Shown: positions 1 to 11,881, numbered from the stretch's first letter. The stretch: DNA of 64,000 bases from Paraspadella gotoi (GCA_051294375.1 CM119269.1:4094626-4158625); one strand, 5' to 3'. Notes: generated by a model from the letters alone, not told the origin. A program made the numbers and translations.

Positions 1-454
1 CCTCTTCGCTCCGACGAACAAAAGACTAAGCGACGAACGAGGAGCATTTCTCGGAAAAGATGCGTCGTCGCCTTTCAGACTTTGATTGATGAACGAGTCA
101 CGAGGACATCGATCTTCGAAATAAAACTCACTGCAAAAACCTCTGCGACAACAACAACAATAACAACAAAAACAACAACGACGACGACGACGACGAGATT
201 GACCGAAAGTGTGAAGGAGCAATCGCATTTATGTACATGTGTGTACTTAAATGTAAGTTATAAAAAGTACGTTTATTTAAAATTTGAATTTAAAATCGTA
301 TTTCAATTCATTTTTAGTCATCATATTTTATATAATAATTAAGAATTATCACTGAAGATGTTTAAGGAAAAACAAGTACGTATTTAATTTTGCAAAGCAC
401 AACAACAACCAAGCCAACGCTAACCCTTAACGATTCCGATTACAATAACCCCAT

Positions 455-541
455 TGCCGTCGATAACCCCAACGCCAACGTCAAATCCAACGCCAACGCC
501 AACGTCAAATCCAACGCCAACGCTAACGCCAACGCCAACTC
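455..541. repeat. AACGCC / AACGTC hexamer tandem repeat
   Basis: Tandem hexamers AACGCC, AACGTC and AAATCC run next to the 3' end of the S3 exon, inside the presumed intron. The array accounts for the Val/Gly-rich open frame on the minus strand, which is not coding. Confidence 0.7.
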
Positions 542-566
542 TCTCAACCCCATCCCCTCGCCAAAC

Positions 567-700
567 CTCGGATCCGCCCAGCGCCGACAGGATGTAGTCG
601 ATCGGAACGGAAGACATAAAGTCGACGAAAAACCAGGACTTCATGTAAGTGACGGCGATTTCCCTCGGGTCCATGATCACTTCTTGAGGATGGTGAGGAT
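567..700 (-). CDS. HCN channel, S2-S3 linker and S3 exon
   Basis: The exon encodes [20 protein letters not shown] and [18 protein letters not shown]. The pattern 'hDPxxIxxxYhxxWFhhDFhSShPhDYI' is diagnostic for the S2-S3 loop and S3 of HCN channels. It follows the S1-S2 exon in phase 1 (acceptor CCTTCAG at 701-707), and a plausible donor GTTTGG gives 45 codons with a phase 0 end. The voltage-sensing S4 exon that should follow was not found; it may lie left of the window or be lost in the scrambled order. Confidence 0.9.
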
Positions 701-1318
701 CTGAAGGAGGAGAGATATGTGAAAAGAGGTGAGGAGAAATTCGGGTGAATTATTTGACGGAAGCTTTGGTTGGAGTTTCCGCGCGAGAGGCCATAAAAAG
801 ATTAAGATTTATTATTCTTTTTAAGAAATGAGTTCGAGTGAAAGGATCGAGATTGATCTTTTGAAGAACGATAGAGATAATAGAGTGATCTTAAATGCGA
901 TCGAATTTTTTTAATCTCATATAAATATTGTCTTTTATTTTTCGTTAATTGTTTACGGATTATTTCGTTGATTTATTTACATCGTTTTCTTATTCCAAAA
1001 TACGACAGCAACATATACTACAACGAACATAAAGATTATAAAAGTAAAATGGTGAAAGAAAAGCGACAAGAGTCGAAAGGATTGCAGTCGGGAAAATCAT
1101 CAAGTAAACAAAGATTGAATTAATTCTGTAGTCGTGTTGAACCGACCATAAAATTATTGAACATTTGTTTCACGATCAAGCTGCCAGGTCGTCGTTGTCG
1201 TTGTCATTGGCGAAAAAAAAATGAGGAAACGATGACGAAGACGATGACAAAAACGAAGCTCACTTGGACGACAACAACGACAGCGACAAAGATGACGACT
1301 TCATCTCCATCTCTTTAC

Positions 1319-1490
1319 CCGGGATGATTCCAGTCCTGAAGTTGAGCACGAGATCCATCATGAAGAAAGTGTCGAAGGCCGAGTGGAAGATGAGCCAAGC
1401 GAGAGACTGAGTCCCGTGGAAGAAGGCGATGTCGACTGGGATGACGACGAGGTTGATGATCATCAGGAGGAGAAGGGTGAAGTCCCAATA
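1319..1490 (-). CDS. HCN channel, S1-S2 exon
   Basis: This exon encodes YWDFTLLLLMIINLVVIPVD, a short S1-S2 loop, then DTFFMMDLVLNFRTGI. That is transmembrane helix S1, the linker and S2 of an HCN-type cation channel, a plasma-membrane tetramer opened by hyperpolarisation. Acceptor CTCCAG and donor GTAAAG flank 172 coding bases, and the exon ends in phase 1. The next exon (567-700) starts with two bases that complete the codon. These two exons and the preceding one lie in the normal 5' to 3' order for the minus strand. Confidence 0.9.
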
Positions 1491-1635
1491 CTGGAGGATG
1501 AGTGGAGGAAGAAGGGGAGGGAGGAGAAAAAGAGAGGGAGGAGAAAGGAGAAAAGAAAGAGGAGGAAAAGAGGATGAAAAGAAAGAAAAAAAAACTAAAA
1601 CAAACGAGCAAGCCAATGACTTTTCAAGCGCCCAC

Positions 1636-1765
1636 CTTTCTGAACGTGCACATCGGATGCAGTACGAATCGATCGGCCTTCAAGCGGAGGAAGACTTGCT
1701 TGGCTCTGGCGCAACCGCGCGGCCGCTGCGAATCTTGGGAGCGGCGGCTGCGGCGGGAAGAAGAG
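1636..1765 (-). CDS. HCN channel, exon just before S1
   Basis: The minus strand reads RLKADRFVLHPMCTFRK and then a donor (AG/GTGGGC). HCN channels have a conserved HCN-domain end of the form 'hhHPxxxFRxYWDF' here, and joining this exon to the next one gives FRK-YWDF, as expected. The upstream part (SQDSQRPRGCARAKQVF) is in frame, but its 5' limit is uncertain because the sequence turns into Ser/Arg-rich GC DNA. The start codon is not identified. Confidence 0.7.
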
Positions 1766-3726
1766 CGGCGGTGGCGGGGCATCGCGGCGGGGAGTTATTG
1801 GGTAAGGGAAGATTGAGAAGTGTCGAGTCGAGGGTGAGTTTATGAGCTGTCGGCTCGACGAAGACGCGACGGGTAAGTCATGGGTCTGTTGTGAAAAAGA
1901 AAAGACAATAAGTATAGCATATAATATAAATATATATTATACAGTAAGTGACAGTAAGTAAACTTTAATAAAATCGAAAACATTTGACGGAAAGAATGAT
2001 AGGAAAATATATTATTTATTATCCTCTGCCAAAATTACGCTCACAGATTACTTCGTTCGTCCGAAAGAAAATTGGGCGAACTGTCTAATTAATATTTCTT
2101 CGGCTTGTTTGCTTATGGACATTTTTTATTTTCGTTTTTTTTTTTTTTTTTTGCCTCATAACTTTTTTTCAGCTTCCCTCTTTTCTTTCCCTCTTCGTTC
2201 TATTCGTCCTTGTCATTCTGAATCTCTTGTCTTTCAAACCTTCAAGTGTTTTTTTTTCCTTTTTCCTTTTTCCTTTTTCCTTATCAACGATTTTTCTCTC
2301 TTTCGTTGTCTTTTTATTTCGCTCCTCAAAAAAGTCTTTTCCCTCTTTGTCCTTTTTCCGTCAACGTTTCTTTTTTCTCCCCCTTTTCACGCGTCGCGCC
2401 TTTGTCTCACCCTTGTCCTTTCTTTGTCCTTACTTCATTATCCTTTCGCTTTCGAGACGTCAAGTCGTCACCGGCGAAAGGTGCAGTTTACTCGACGGGA
2501 GAGTTTTTTTTTTTTGTCAAAAGCGACGAAATTTTAGCGAAATCATCTTTTATTTTTTCGTCAAGGCTTTGCCGACTTTTTAGAAAAATGAAAGAGCATA
2601 TGTTTCCCTGCTGTGTAATACTCTATGAAATTGGTACAACCAAAATAAAAATTATCCTTTAATATTTAATGTATAGATTAAGCTTATTTATGATCAACTG
2701 ACAGATTTATATTTTTTTAAAGGAGCAATGAAACTTGATTGTGATGTCGTTTATTTTTTCGCTTTCTCAACACGAGGCGCTGAATATGATTATCCCGTCA
2801 TTCTTTTCCCAACGCTTCGCTTTTATCGGCACTTGGCTTTTTTATTTATATTTTCTTTCGTTTTTATTTTTATTTTTATTGTTATTGTTATTCGCGTCGA
2901 GAATGAAATCGTTTTTTATGGATTTTTTTTTCCCGCAGCCAAAAAACGCCTAACAGCAACAACAACAAATACAAAAACAACAACAGCAAAAACACCAACA
3001 ACAGCAACAACAACAACTACAACCACAACATTTACAACAACAACAACGACGATGCCTTTTTTGAGAATCGAGAGCCGAAAAGAAAACATTTTTGTGCAGA
3101 AGAAATGATTCCATCCCTTTCGACTTTCCGCGATGGAAGAAAGGACGAAACTAGTGGGACATGGAAAACTTGTCAGAATGTCACCTTCAATTCAATCTAA
3201 TGTTAAGCTTTGAATTTTTACACCGGAAAAAAAAGCTATATTAACAATGCCAACGTGATTGTTTACGCCTCAGCTTATTTCATTTTTCATCCTTTTTTTT
3301 TCTCTTTTTTTCTTCCTTTTTTTCCTTTTCTTTTTCTCTTTGCTTATCTCCATGTTTTCGGTTCCACGGATTTTGGAGTCTGGTCTCAGGTAGCAGGTGA
3401 CTCGGTTGTCACTCGCAATTCACGCCGTGAAGTCTTCAATCTTCACTCAGACGATTTTCAACGGATGAATACATTTTTTTTCTCCGTGACATAACGCGCC
3501 CCTTTTGAAAAATGTTTAAGTTTAAGTTTTGTTTTCATTTTAGGTGAGGCGTCTCAAGGTTAAGGACCCATTGGCCACATCCATTCGTCCGTGAAAGAAA
3601 AACAAAACAAAACTAAATAAAAGAAAACAAAACTAAACAAACACAAGGAAAAATATATGTTATTCACAACAACAACAACAAAAAAAGTTTTTATAAGACG
3701 GCGATGATGTTTACGACAAGAATGAC

Positions 3727-3729
3727 GAC

Positions 3730-3782
<53 letters not shown>
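3727..3782. repeat. (GAT)n microsatellite
   Basis: Uninterrupted GAT/ATG triplets; simple repeat with no coding context. Confidence 0.95.
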
Positions 3783-3923
3783 CTAAAAAAAAAGCTTATT
3801 CATCGGAATAGAAATGGGCTGATTACAAAAGTCATCGGAGACACTGATATTTTGTTGTTTTGCCGATGCTGATTCCTCTATATATATATATGATATATTG
3901 TGTTTGGAAGGTGTGTATGAGAG

Positions 3924-4039
<116 letters not shown>

Positions 4040-5439
4040 CGTCGACGTTTTTTTTCCATTTATCATAAACATTCGTGAATTTTTTTGCATTTTTGCGAAT
4101 TTTGTTATAAAATGTATTGTCAGTTTTTTTTCCCCTTTTTTTTTCTAATAGAGTACGAAATAAACAACGGAAAAACAATATTGTCGTCAAGTTGATAATA
4201 ACTATAATAATAAGGACGAAAAAGGAAATGATGTTGCTGTTGCTGTTAATCATCATCATGATGTTTACCAGTATCTTTTTACCCGACCATAATAAACTTT
4301 CTCGCGCTTCAAAAAGACGATGAAGAAAAATGGCGCTAAAACTGAGTTCGACGCCGACGACCACAACGGCCACGACGACGACGACGACAACGACGAATAC
4401 GACGCCGACGACGATGACGACAATCACTGTAGTAAAGGTTTTGATGAAGGAACTAATAAAGACGTTGGAAACGACGGAAGCTTCGTTGTCGTCTTCGTCG
4501 TCGTCATCGTCTTTCCAGACATAAAAGAGAGAAAAAACAAACAAAAAAAAAACCGAAATCATTCTGAAAAATTTTATTATAAAATATAATATAATAAAGA
4601 AATAATTTTTACAAAAAGTTGAGTTGAATCACGCTGTAACTGAAAAGGAGACGACGATGTCGAGGGGGAGAAAGGCGCCAACGAGGAGACGAGCGGAGGA
4701 AAGAAGAAGATTGAAGGAAGAGGAAAGAGAAAAGAAAAGAAAAGAAAAGAAAAGAAAAAGGAAGAGAAAGAAAAAGGAAGAGAAAGAAATTAAAAGAGAA
4801 AAGAAAAAAGAAAAGAAAAGAAAAGAAAAGAAAAGAGGAGGGTGAAGGGGAGGAGAAGGTTGGGGGGGGGGGGAGAAAAAAGGCAAGCGAAAAAATCATT
4901 TGGCGCCTTTTTTTTTTTCAATCGAAGCTTTCGACGCAGACACCGATGCCGTTGGGAATGTCTGAATTCCGGTTGGCACCTGGTCTCTCTCTTCTCTCTC
5001 TCTCTTCTTCTCTCTCTTCTTCTCTCTTTCTTCCTTGGTTTGTTTTGTTTTTTGTTTGTTTTTTTATTTATTTGTTTTATTCGTTTGTTTTTTATTTATT
5101 TGTTCTTTGTTGTTTTTTATTTGTTTTTGTTCTTTCTTTCTCTATTGTCTTATCTTTTCTTCTTTCTTTTCTAGCTCTTTTTATGTTATTTCGTTTCCCC
5201 CCACCTTCCCCTTTTCTTAAGTTTTTTGTTATGTGTTCTTTGTTATATTTTAGTTGCTGAATTATCCTTACCTATTTTTTTTTTTGTTTTTTATTCGCTT
5301 CTTTCTTTCTTTTTTTCTGGTTTTTCTTTTCTTTTTCTTCTTTTCCTTTTTTCTTTCTTTTCTTCTTTCTTCTCTTTTAAGTCCCTCCCCCTCTTTCTCT
5401 CGTCCCTCATCACTCACCCTACCGTGTACTTGATCATGC

Positions 5440-5545
5440 CATTGAGCCTCTTGAGATGTTCCTGATGATCCAACATCTTGGGGTATCTGCAAGAGCGGCA
5501 CCAGATGGAATGCAGGCCATTCAGTGAGAAACCAAATAATCACCT
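5440..5545 (-). CDS. HCN channel, S5 exon, apparently frameshifted
   Basis: The minus strand carries pieces of an S5/pore-turret exon in shifting frames: VIIWFLTEW and LVPLLQ in one frame, CWIIRN in another, LNGMIKYT in a third. HCN channels have the order '...HWxxCLQFLVPML...CWVSINGMV...' here. An acceptor (CCCCAG) precedes the first piece. I infer an HCN S5 exon with indels, from either sequencing error or decay. No single frame reads through, so this is tentative. Confidence 0.45.
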
Positions 5546-5599
5546 GGGGGCGATGGGAGAACACGTGACCTTTGGGGTTTTATTTTTAATTTTCACATA

Positions 5600-7010
5600 A
5601 ATCAGATGGAAGAAAAAATTTACTCTGTATTGGAGGGTAATTTTTGGAGAAACATCTTGGAAGAAACTGAGCACATACATCATTATTTACACGAAGACTA
5701 TTTTTCATTTAATTGTTTTATATACATTATGCATTAGAGGTGATTGAAAATGATAAAATTTTTAGAATTAAATTAGCATATAAAAACTGACATAAAACCA
5801 TAAATCTATTTTGCGTCAAATTATTTTTTAATTTTTTACATTAGTGGCACATGTGAGTCTAATATTTATATATATAATTAGTAAAATTGGCTAAAAATTC
5901 AAAATACAATTTTTAAATTTTAAGATCGGATTGGATTTTTGCAAAAAGTTATTATAAGAAATACAATCTTTTTTAAAAATTCTTTAAATTAAGTTAGTTC
6001 AAAAATGAAATAACATATTTAAGACGCTGATTTTAAATTTCCCGCTAAATATAGTTTTTGTAATTTAACCTACTTAATCATAATTTTGAAAAAGATACTT
6101 TCTTCTATTCACTTTTAACGAGGAATCTGAATCTGTCTCAGATTAAAAAAAAACCATTTAAAAATTTTGACATTATATAAGGGTAGTACTATATAACAAA
6201 TATAAGAAGCTGACTGGCTACTCCTATTATAAAAAAAGAAAAATAATTACTGATTAGTATTCACTAATATGGATAGTTTCAAGATATAACTGCTAAATTT
6301 TATTCCAAAATTTCACTTCACTATTATGGCATAGCATGCTTTAGAATGCTTTTATCATTTAAACCTCAAAAGATCTTCAACCGAAAAGATTGGACGAATC
6401 GTCAACCAATCGTCGCCATATTGGAAAAAGTTTTCTCCCATTGGAGACCAACGTATCGAATCATCCGAGAAATTCTTGGCAAAAAAAAGAAAGAGATGGC
6501 GACCAATGTCTTTGCATGGTTTTAGACGTCTTTGCATCATCGTGATGTCGTCGTCGTGGGTCTTGCTTCGGTTGTACGTCGTCGTCTTGTCACGATCGTG
6601 CCGGCAAGAGCGCGATATCTCCAAAAAACCCTATTTTCCTACTTGAGACTCGGAAGTGAGAGAGAAAACCTTCCTCAAGTCTGTTTTCATTTTCAGGCCT
6701 TTCCATAGAGAAGAGTTGATTTCTCTGGAATGGAAAGACAATGAAGAACATGAAAGAAAAAGAAAAAGAAAGGAAAGAAGGAAAGACTTAAAAAGAACGG
6801 AAATAAAGAAAAGAACAAATATGATAGTGATTAAGTTTTACAGCGATAAATATAATGGTATTAATCGCAGCCTTCAATACGAATTATAAATAGAATAGAA
6901 TAGAATAGAATAGAATGAATCTAAAAATCAATGAGTGAATCAATGAATAAATACAAAAACAAAAAAACAAATTACATAAAAACAAAATAAACCCCAAAAA
7001 AATACCCTTT
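5600..7010. other. AT-rich non-coding stretch
   Basis: AT-rich DNA with no recognisable gene. An 89-codon minus-strand frame at 6355-6624 (ending RPIFSVEDLLRFK) has mixed composition but no family I recognise and no splice context. A short (AATAG)n pentamer array lies at 6891-6915. Confidence 0.5.
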
Positions 7011-7017
7011 CCCTGAC

Positions 7018-7125
7018 CTGACATCATGTTGAGGGCCGTGAGCCAAATTTCCGTCATGGTGCTGGGCGGGAGGCGTCCGTAGCCCATGCAGAGCATTTGC
7101 GACAAGGCTTTGAACAAAGACCAGC
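7018..7125 (-). CDS. HCN channel, pore helix and selectivity filter exon
   Basis: Encodes [20 protein letters not shown] then [14 protein letters not shown]. The CxGYGR filter with the flanking 'ALFKAhSxMLChGYGR...hTxhWLThLxMhSG' frame identifies an HCN pore, which passes mixed Na+/K+ current. The filter has Met (CMGYGR) where vertebrate HCNs have Ile. Acceptor TTGCAG and donor GTCAGG frame 108 bases with a phase 1 end. The missing half codon is supplied by the exon at 7798-7966, which lies upstream of this one on the minus strand. The order is therefore the reverse of that needed for ordinary splicing. Confidence 0.92.
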
Positions 7126-7797
7126 TGCAACGGAATAGACATAGAAATAGAAATAAGAAACCCAAGATCTCTTCTCTCCTCGTCCCGATCGTTTTTCACT
7201 TTTGCTGATTTTCTCATTGTCTGTGACGCGGCGCGACTTGTCACGTGCGATGCTCAAGGCGCCGCGTGCATTTACACTCAGAGAGCGAAGTTAAATATTT
7301 TACGTTGGCGAGCTCATTCTTCTTTCTTTTGTGTCCCCGAGCATTTACGTTCGTCGCTGTCTTCTTCTTGCTTTTTATCTTTTTCTTTCTTTCTTTCGTT
7401 TTCTGTTTCCTTTCTTAGTTTCTCTTCTTTCATTTATTTTGCATCTGTTTTTTTTTTCTTTCATTCTTTTCTTCACACCTTTTTTTGTTCGAAATTCATT
7501 AGAGACTCGGATTTTCTTTTTCTTTCTTTTTTCATGTTGCTATTTTTTTCCCTTCATTTTCGACTCTAAACATTTTTGATCGTTATACCAGTAACATCGT
7601 TCCTTTCTTTTCTTATAATAATCCAAGTAAAATTCAGCTTTATTTAATTTATTCATTTATTCATTCATTCACTCATTCATTTAATTCATTCGATTTGTTT
7701 ATCCATTTAATTCGTTCAATTCGTATATTCATTTAATTCGTTCAATTTGTTCAATTCGTTCACTCATTTAATTTTTTTCATTCCTTCCTCAACCCAC

Positions 7798-7966
7798 CTG
7801 AGCTCGAAGTAAAGAATGACTTCCTTCATGAGTTGTTTTGGCAGTTTCCTAAATCTCATATACTCCTCTAGGTGCGAGAGCTTCTGTTTGTAAAGACGAT
7901 GGGAGAAATCGAATGAGTGAACGAGTTTGGAGACGTGGCCGAGGAGGAGCGCGTAGAAAGTGGCGC
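7798..7966 (-). CDS. HCN channel, S6 and first C-linker exon
   Basis: After a phase 1 junction the exon reads GATFYALLLGHVSKLVHSFD and then FSHRLYKQKLSHLEEYMRFR, KLPKQLMKEVILYFELR. This is the S6 inner helix ('SGATxYAhhhGH') plus C-linker helices A'-B' ('EYMxFxKLPxxxxxxIxxYxExR'), which pass cAMP binding to the gate. Acceptor CCGCCAG and donor GTGGGT are present; the end is phase 2 and joins cleanly to the exon at 8387-8489. Confidence 0.92.
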
Positions 7967-7989
7967 CTGGCGGTGGGAAAAGGAAAACA

Positions 7990-8031
7990 AAGGAAATAGA
8001 ATAGAATAGAATAGAATAGAATAGAATAGAA
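7990..8031. repeat. (AATAG)n pentamer microsatellite running into an assembly gap
   Basis: Pentamer array directly abutting the N run 8032-8264; the repeat probably caused the gap. Confidence 0.9.
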
Positions 8032-8264
8032 NNNNNNNNNNNNNNNNNNNNNNNNNNNNNNNNNNNNNNNNNNNNNNNNNNNNNNNNNNNNNNNNNNNNN
8101 NNNNNNNNNNNNNNNNNNNNNNNNNNNNNNNNNNNNNNNNNNNNNNNNNNNNNNNNNNNNNNNNNNNNNNNNNNNNNNNNNNNNNNNNNNNNNNNNNNNN
8201 NNNNNNNNNNNNNNNNNNNNNNNNNNNNNNNNNNNNNNNNNNNNNNNNNNNNNNNNNNNNNNNN

Positions 8265-8374
8265 CCATTCCCTACCATTCCCTACGATTCCTTACAATTC
8301 CCTATCATACCCTACCATTCCCTACCATACCCTACCATTCCCTACAATTCCCTACAATTCCCTACCATTCCCTA
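8265..8374. repeat. CCATTCCCTA decamer minisatellite, copy 1
   Basis: Tandem decamers CCATTCCCTA with CGATT, CAATT and CATAC variants, bordered on the left by an N run. The same decamer array appears at 9041-9230 next to another N run, so the two may be one long array broken by gaps. Confidence 0.9.
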
Positions 8375-8386
8375 CCCCATCCTCAC

Positions 8387-8489
8387 TTTAGTGATGAGGT
8401 CTCGAAAGTTGAAATTGAGGACTTCGTTCCTTAGCGTGTCCGAGAGTTCGTTCATGATTGAAGCTTCGTCGAACATTTTCCCGCTGAAC
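8387..8489 (-). CDS. HCN channel, second C-linker exon
   Basis: Encodes FSGKMFDEASIMNELSDTLR then NEVLNFNFRDLITK. It matches the C-linker pattern 'YxGKhFDExxIhxELSxxLRxEIhNFNCRxLV' of HCN channels. Acceptor GATTTCAG; the first base completes the AG left by the S6 exon, giving Arg. Donor AAA/GTGAGG is phase 0. Confidence 0.92.
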
Positions 8490-9040
8490 CTGAAATCGTT
8501 AACGACCAGTGGTAATTATTGTTAACGGTTGTTAACGACTGTTAACGATCGCAACGACGAACGGACGAAAAATCTCTGGGGAGTTTTTTTTTCTTTTTGC
8601 TTCGTGAGTCGCGAATGAATTGAAAAAAAAAAAGTCGGTGAAACTAAATTCAATTGGAATTCAAGGATGAAAATTNNNNNNNNNNNNNNNNNNNNNNNNN
8701 NNNNNNNNNNNNNNNNNNNNNNNNNNNNNNNNNNNNNNNNNNNNNNNNNNNNNNNNNNNNNNNNNNNNNNNNNNNNNNNNNNNNNNNNNNNNNNNNNNNN
8801 NNNNNNNNNNNNNNNNNNNNNNNNNNNNNNNNNNNNNNNNNNNNNNNNNNNNNNNNNNNNNNNNNNNNNNNNNNNNNNNNNNNNNNNNNNNNNNNNNNNN
8901 NNNNNNNNNNNNNNNNNNNNNNNNNNNNNNNNNNNNNNNNNNNNNNNNNNNNNNNNNNNNNNCCATCAGGTAGACAAATCGTTTCCTTCTCACCAAAACT
9001 TTCTGCCGCTCAAAAACCAATTCGCAATCAAGCTTAGCGC

Positions 9041-9230
9041 TCCCTACCATTCCCCACGATTCCCTACCATTCCCTACCATTCCCTACGATTCCCTACGAT
9101 TCCCTACCATTCTTTACCATTCCCTACGATTCCCTACCATTCTTTACCATTCCCTACCATTCCCTACGATTCCCTACGATTCCCTACAATTCCCTACAAT
9201 TTCCTAAAATTCCCTACCATTCCCTACAAT
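9041..9230. repeat. CCATTCCCTA decamer minisatellite, copy 2
   Basis: About nineteen decamer units with single-base variants, ending at an N run (9231-9462). Confidence 0.9.
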
Positions 9231-9606
9231 NNNNNNNNNNNNNNNNNNNNNNNNNNNNNNNNNNNNNNNNNNNNNNNNNNNNNNNNNNNNNNNNNNNNNN
9301 NNNNNNNNNNNNNNNNNNNNNNNNNNNNNNNNNNNNNNNNNNNNNNNNNNNNNNNNNNNNNNNNNNNNNNNNNNNNNNNNNNNNNNNNNNNNNNNNNNNN
9401 NNNNNNNNNNNNNNNNNNNNNNNNNNNNNNNNNNNNNNNNNNNNNNNNNNNNNNNNNNNNNNCTCGACAAAACGATTTCCTCTTTAGTGATCGCTATTTT
9501 GGTCGTTAGCCGTTTTTTCGTTTCTCTTAAAACCATCAGAGTTCCTTTGTTTTGTTTTCTTGTGTTTTGTTTCGCGAAATTGGGCTTTTCAACCCGAACG
9601 ACTTAC

Positions 9607-9666
9607 CTTCAAACTTTCGGCGATTTTTGAAATGATGTCTTGGTTGAAATCATCGAACAATGGAAC
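9607..9666 (-). CDS. HCN channel, start of the cyclic-nucleotide-binding domain
   Basis: A 60-base exon, phase 0 at both ends, encoding VPLFDDFNQDIISKIAESLK. It corresponds to 'VxxhPLFxxxxxxFhxxhhxxL', the first helix of the CNBD. Acceptor AACAG, donor GTAAGT. Confidence 0.9.
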
Positions 9667-9839
9667 CTGTTTGGAAAACAAACTTTTAACATTTAGATAT
9701 ATTTTCAGAAATTAGGAGCCAGGAATATTTAAATAAATGAGAAGAAAGAAACTGGTTTATTCTCACAACCCTTGACAATAAATTTATCTAATAATCTAAA
9801 GACATTTCTTTCACATGGAATCCATTCACAAATCTCTCC

Positions 9840-9895
9840 ATCTCTATCTCTCTCTCTCTCTCCTCCTCTCTCCTATCTCTCTCTCTACCTCTCTT
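9840..9895. repeat. CT-rich microsatellite
   Basis: Interrupted (CT)n in the intron between CNBD exons. Confidence 0.8.
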
Positions 9896-9977
9896 GCTTT
9901 ATTCACCGTAAAAGATTCTTCAAATTCTGAAAAACAAAGACAACAGAAAATAAATAACAGACCAAAGGGCGACTGAC

Positions 9978-10066
9978 CTGAAAAGATCGCAGTTGGTTTT
10001 GGCCACGACGTTGATGTGATGAGTCATCTCTCCGGTCAGGCAACTCTCACCGAAAAATCCGCCTTC
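9978..10066 (-). CDS. HCN channel, CNBD phosphate-binding-cassette exon
   Basis: Encodes EGGFFGESCLTGEMTHHINV and VAKTNCDLF. The FGE of the phosphate-binding cassette is kept. The stretch equivalent to GRRTASVRA in vertebrate HCNs reads MTHHINVVA, so the Arg and Thr that hold the cAMP phosphate are both replaced by His. Acceptor TCACAG, donor GTCAGT, phase 2 end. It lies 3' of the exon at 11124-11249 on the minus strand, so these two are in correct relative order. Confidence 0.9.
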
Positions 10067-10699
10067 CTGTGATTTTTTTTGTGAAAAAGAAAGAATAAAT
10101 TTGCGATCGAACTTTCCAGTGAACTGGATGGTCGATCTCGTATCATTCATTCAAATTGTCCCTGGCCAACTGCGTAGAACCAATACTCTTTCCAAGGGAC
10201 CAAAGTGGGTTAACCTTTCCAGGTTAACCGTCTCAACGTAATCATTATTCTTTCGCGAGATCCGAGCAGCGGGTTAATTACGAGTCAAACTCGCTCAGCG
10301 GGAAATGAGGTCTGCATTAAAGGAAAAAAAAATTATCTCCCGGTCTTTTTTTGTTTTTTTTTGTTTGAGAGCGATCTCGATCTTTGCTTGTCACTGTCGG
10401 TTTTTCCGTCTGTCTGTTCTAGGAAATTAGATTTTGAATTGTTGAGTGACGGCTCTAACAGCCAGTTAACATTATTTGGCAAATAAATGTTAGAAATTTG
10501 ACAAATGTTAGAATGTATGTAACTTTCGCTCCATTGACAAAAATATCGGCGCTGATACATGATAAATATAAAACAAAGACGAAAACCTCAATCCACAAAA
10601 GTAAACAACCATCGCCATCGGTCAATAGTCAGAGTTAAATAACACAGGAACAAAAGGCAGGGACACCTGGTCAACGCAAAATAAGAACCAGAAAAAAAC

Positions 10700-10935
10700 T
10701 GGATATGTGTAGATGAGGAACTAAGTGGGCTGAAGAGTGCTATCCACAACTAGCAGCCAGGAACGGGTTCGCTGATTGGAATCAGGCTTGAGGGTTTTCC
10801 ACGCCTTCAAGAGGTTTACGGGCGTCTTCACGGTTTCCGCAGCGCAGGTACCGGGTTGGGATTGAACCCGGTAAGTGTCATGCTTATAGGCGGGCTGAAC
10901 TTAGGCAATGCCCGTCTGCATATGAGAGATGACCT
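10700..10935 (-). mobile_element. Candidate tRNA-derived SINE
   Basis: The minus strand carries CCGGGTTCAATCCCAACCCGG as a perfect T-arm-like hairpin; it contains the B-box form GGTTCAATCC. A tRNA-like head (GCCTAAGTTCAGCCCGCC) precedes it and about 150 bp of unrelated GC-richer body follows. It is different from the SINE at 22.1 kb. Length and ends are uncertain. Confidence 0.5.
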
Positions 10936-10989
10936 TTACAATTCTTAGGTCAAGGTGCAAAATCCTCGCTTTTTCACTACATTTTTGAA

Positions 10990-10992
10990 AGT

Positions 10993-11053
<61 letters not shown>
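10990..11053. repeat. (GA)n microsatellite
   Basis: Pure GA array between CNBD exons. Confidence 0.95.
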
Positions 11054-11123
11054 GTTCTTACCGACAATTTACGCAGTCAGAGTGAAACCTTTACCGACAC
11101 TTTGAAGAGGTTGACCAGCTTAC

Positions 11124-11249
11124 CGACAGTTTGGTAAGGGATACGCCCTTCTCGTCGCTGATATCGACTTCCCCGGATTTGATGAAGTACATCCGGGTTC
11201 CTCTCGCTCCGCACCGGATGACGTTATGCCCCTCGCAGAACACCTCGTA
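11124..11249 (-). CDS. HCN channel, CNBD beta-roll exon
   Basis: Encodes YEVFCEGHNVIRCGARGTRM then YFIKSGEVDISDEKG. This fits 'FEVFxxGDhIIRxGxhGxxMYFIxxGxVxV', beta strands 1-5 of the CNBD. Acceptor CTCCAG, donor TCG/GTAAGC, phase 0 at both ends, so it joins both its neighbours in the protein. Confidence 0.92.
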
Positions 11250-11845
11250 CTGGAGGAAGATATAAGTAAGAGAAAAGAAAATAGGTTTGTAATGAAAGTT
11301 AATGGCGCCTCGTCTATGGGAAAAACTATAGACAAAAGAGGAGGAGGACGGGATAATTATAATGTTAATGAAGCTCGCGCGCTGAAAGAATGAAACGGAC
11401 TTGTGTGAGTCGGGGGGTGGGTTGTAAAAATAGTATTAACGTTTATCCAGCTCTTCGTGGACTGAAGAAATAAAAGGAAGGTGACCAGGTGACCAGGCTT
11501 TGGTATCGTAAAGTTGGTAATGAATACTAACGAATAACGATGCTTCGTCTCGTTTCCCTGTTATTCTCTATTGTTTCCCACGTATTGTTTTTTTTTTTTT
11601 TTCATTACCTTTTTCTTGCAACAGTTTTTTTTCCGTCGTAATTTCCTCTTCAGTCTCGTTAATTTTAATAACACGCTCAACTATTAGTTAATAACTAATG
11701 TCTCTAGTCTGATTTGTGAATTTTACGAACGATTGAGTAACATTTAACGCGTGTAGTGTAAAAATTTGGAAAAAGTCGAAGGAGACAGAGCGCGTGATGA
11801 CCGCGATGGTGACCTGGCTTCTCGCTTTACGTGAATTCTAAGAGG

Positions 11846-11847
11846 AA

Positions 11848-11880
<33 letters not shown>

Positions 11881-11881
11881 C
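11846..11881. repeat. (GAC)n microsatellite
   Basis: Twelve GAC triplets. Interrupted GAC/GAT triplets continue on both sides. Confidence 0.9.

Noticed and set aside
8265-9230. CRISPR-like spaced repeats in the CCATTCCCTA arrays
   Set aside because: The decamers are contiguous, without unique spacers, and the DNA is clearly from an animal.
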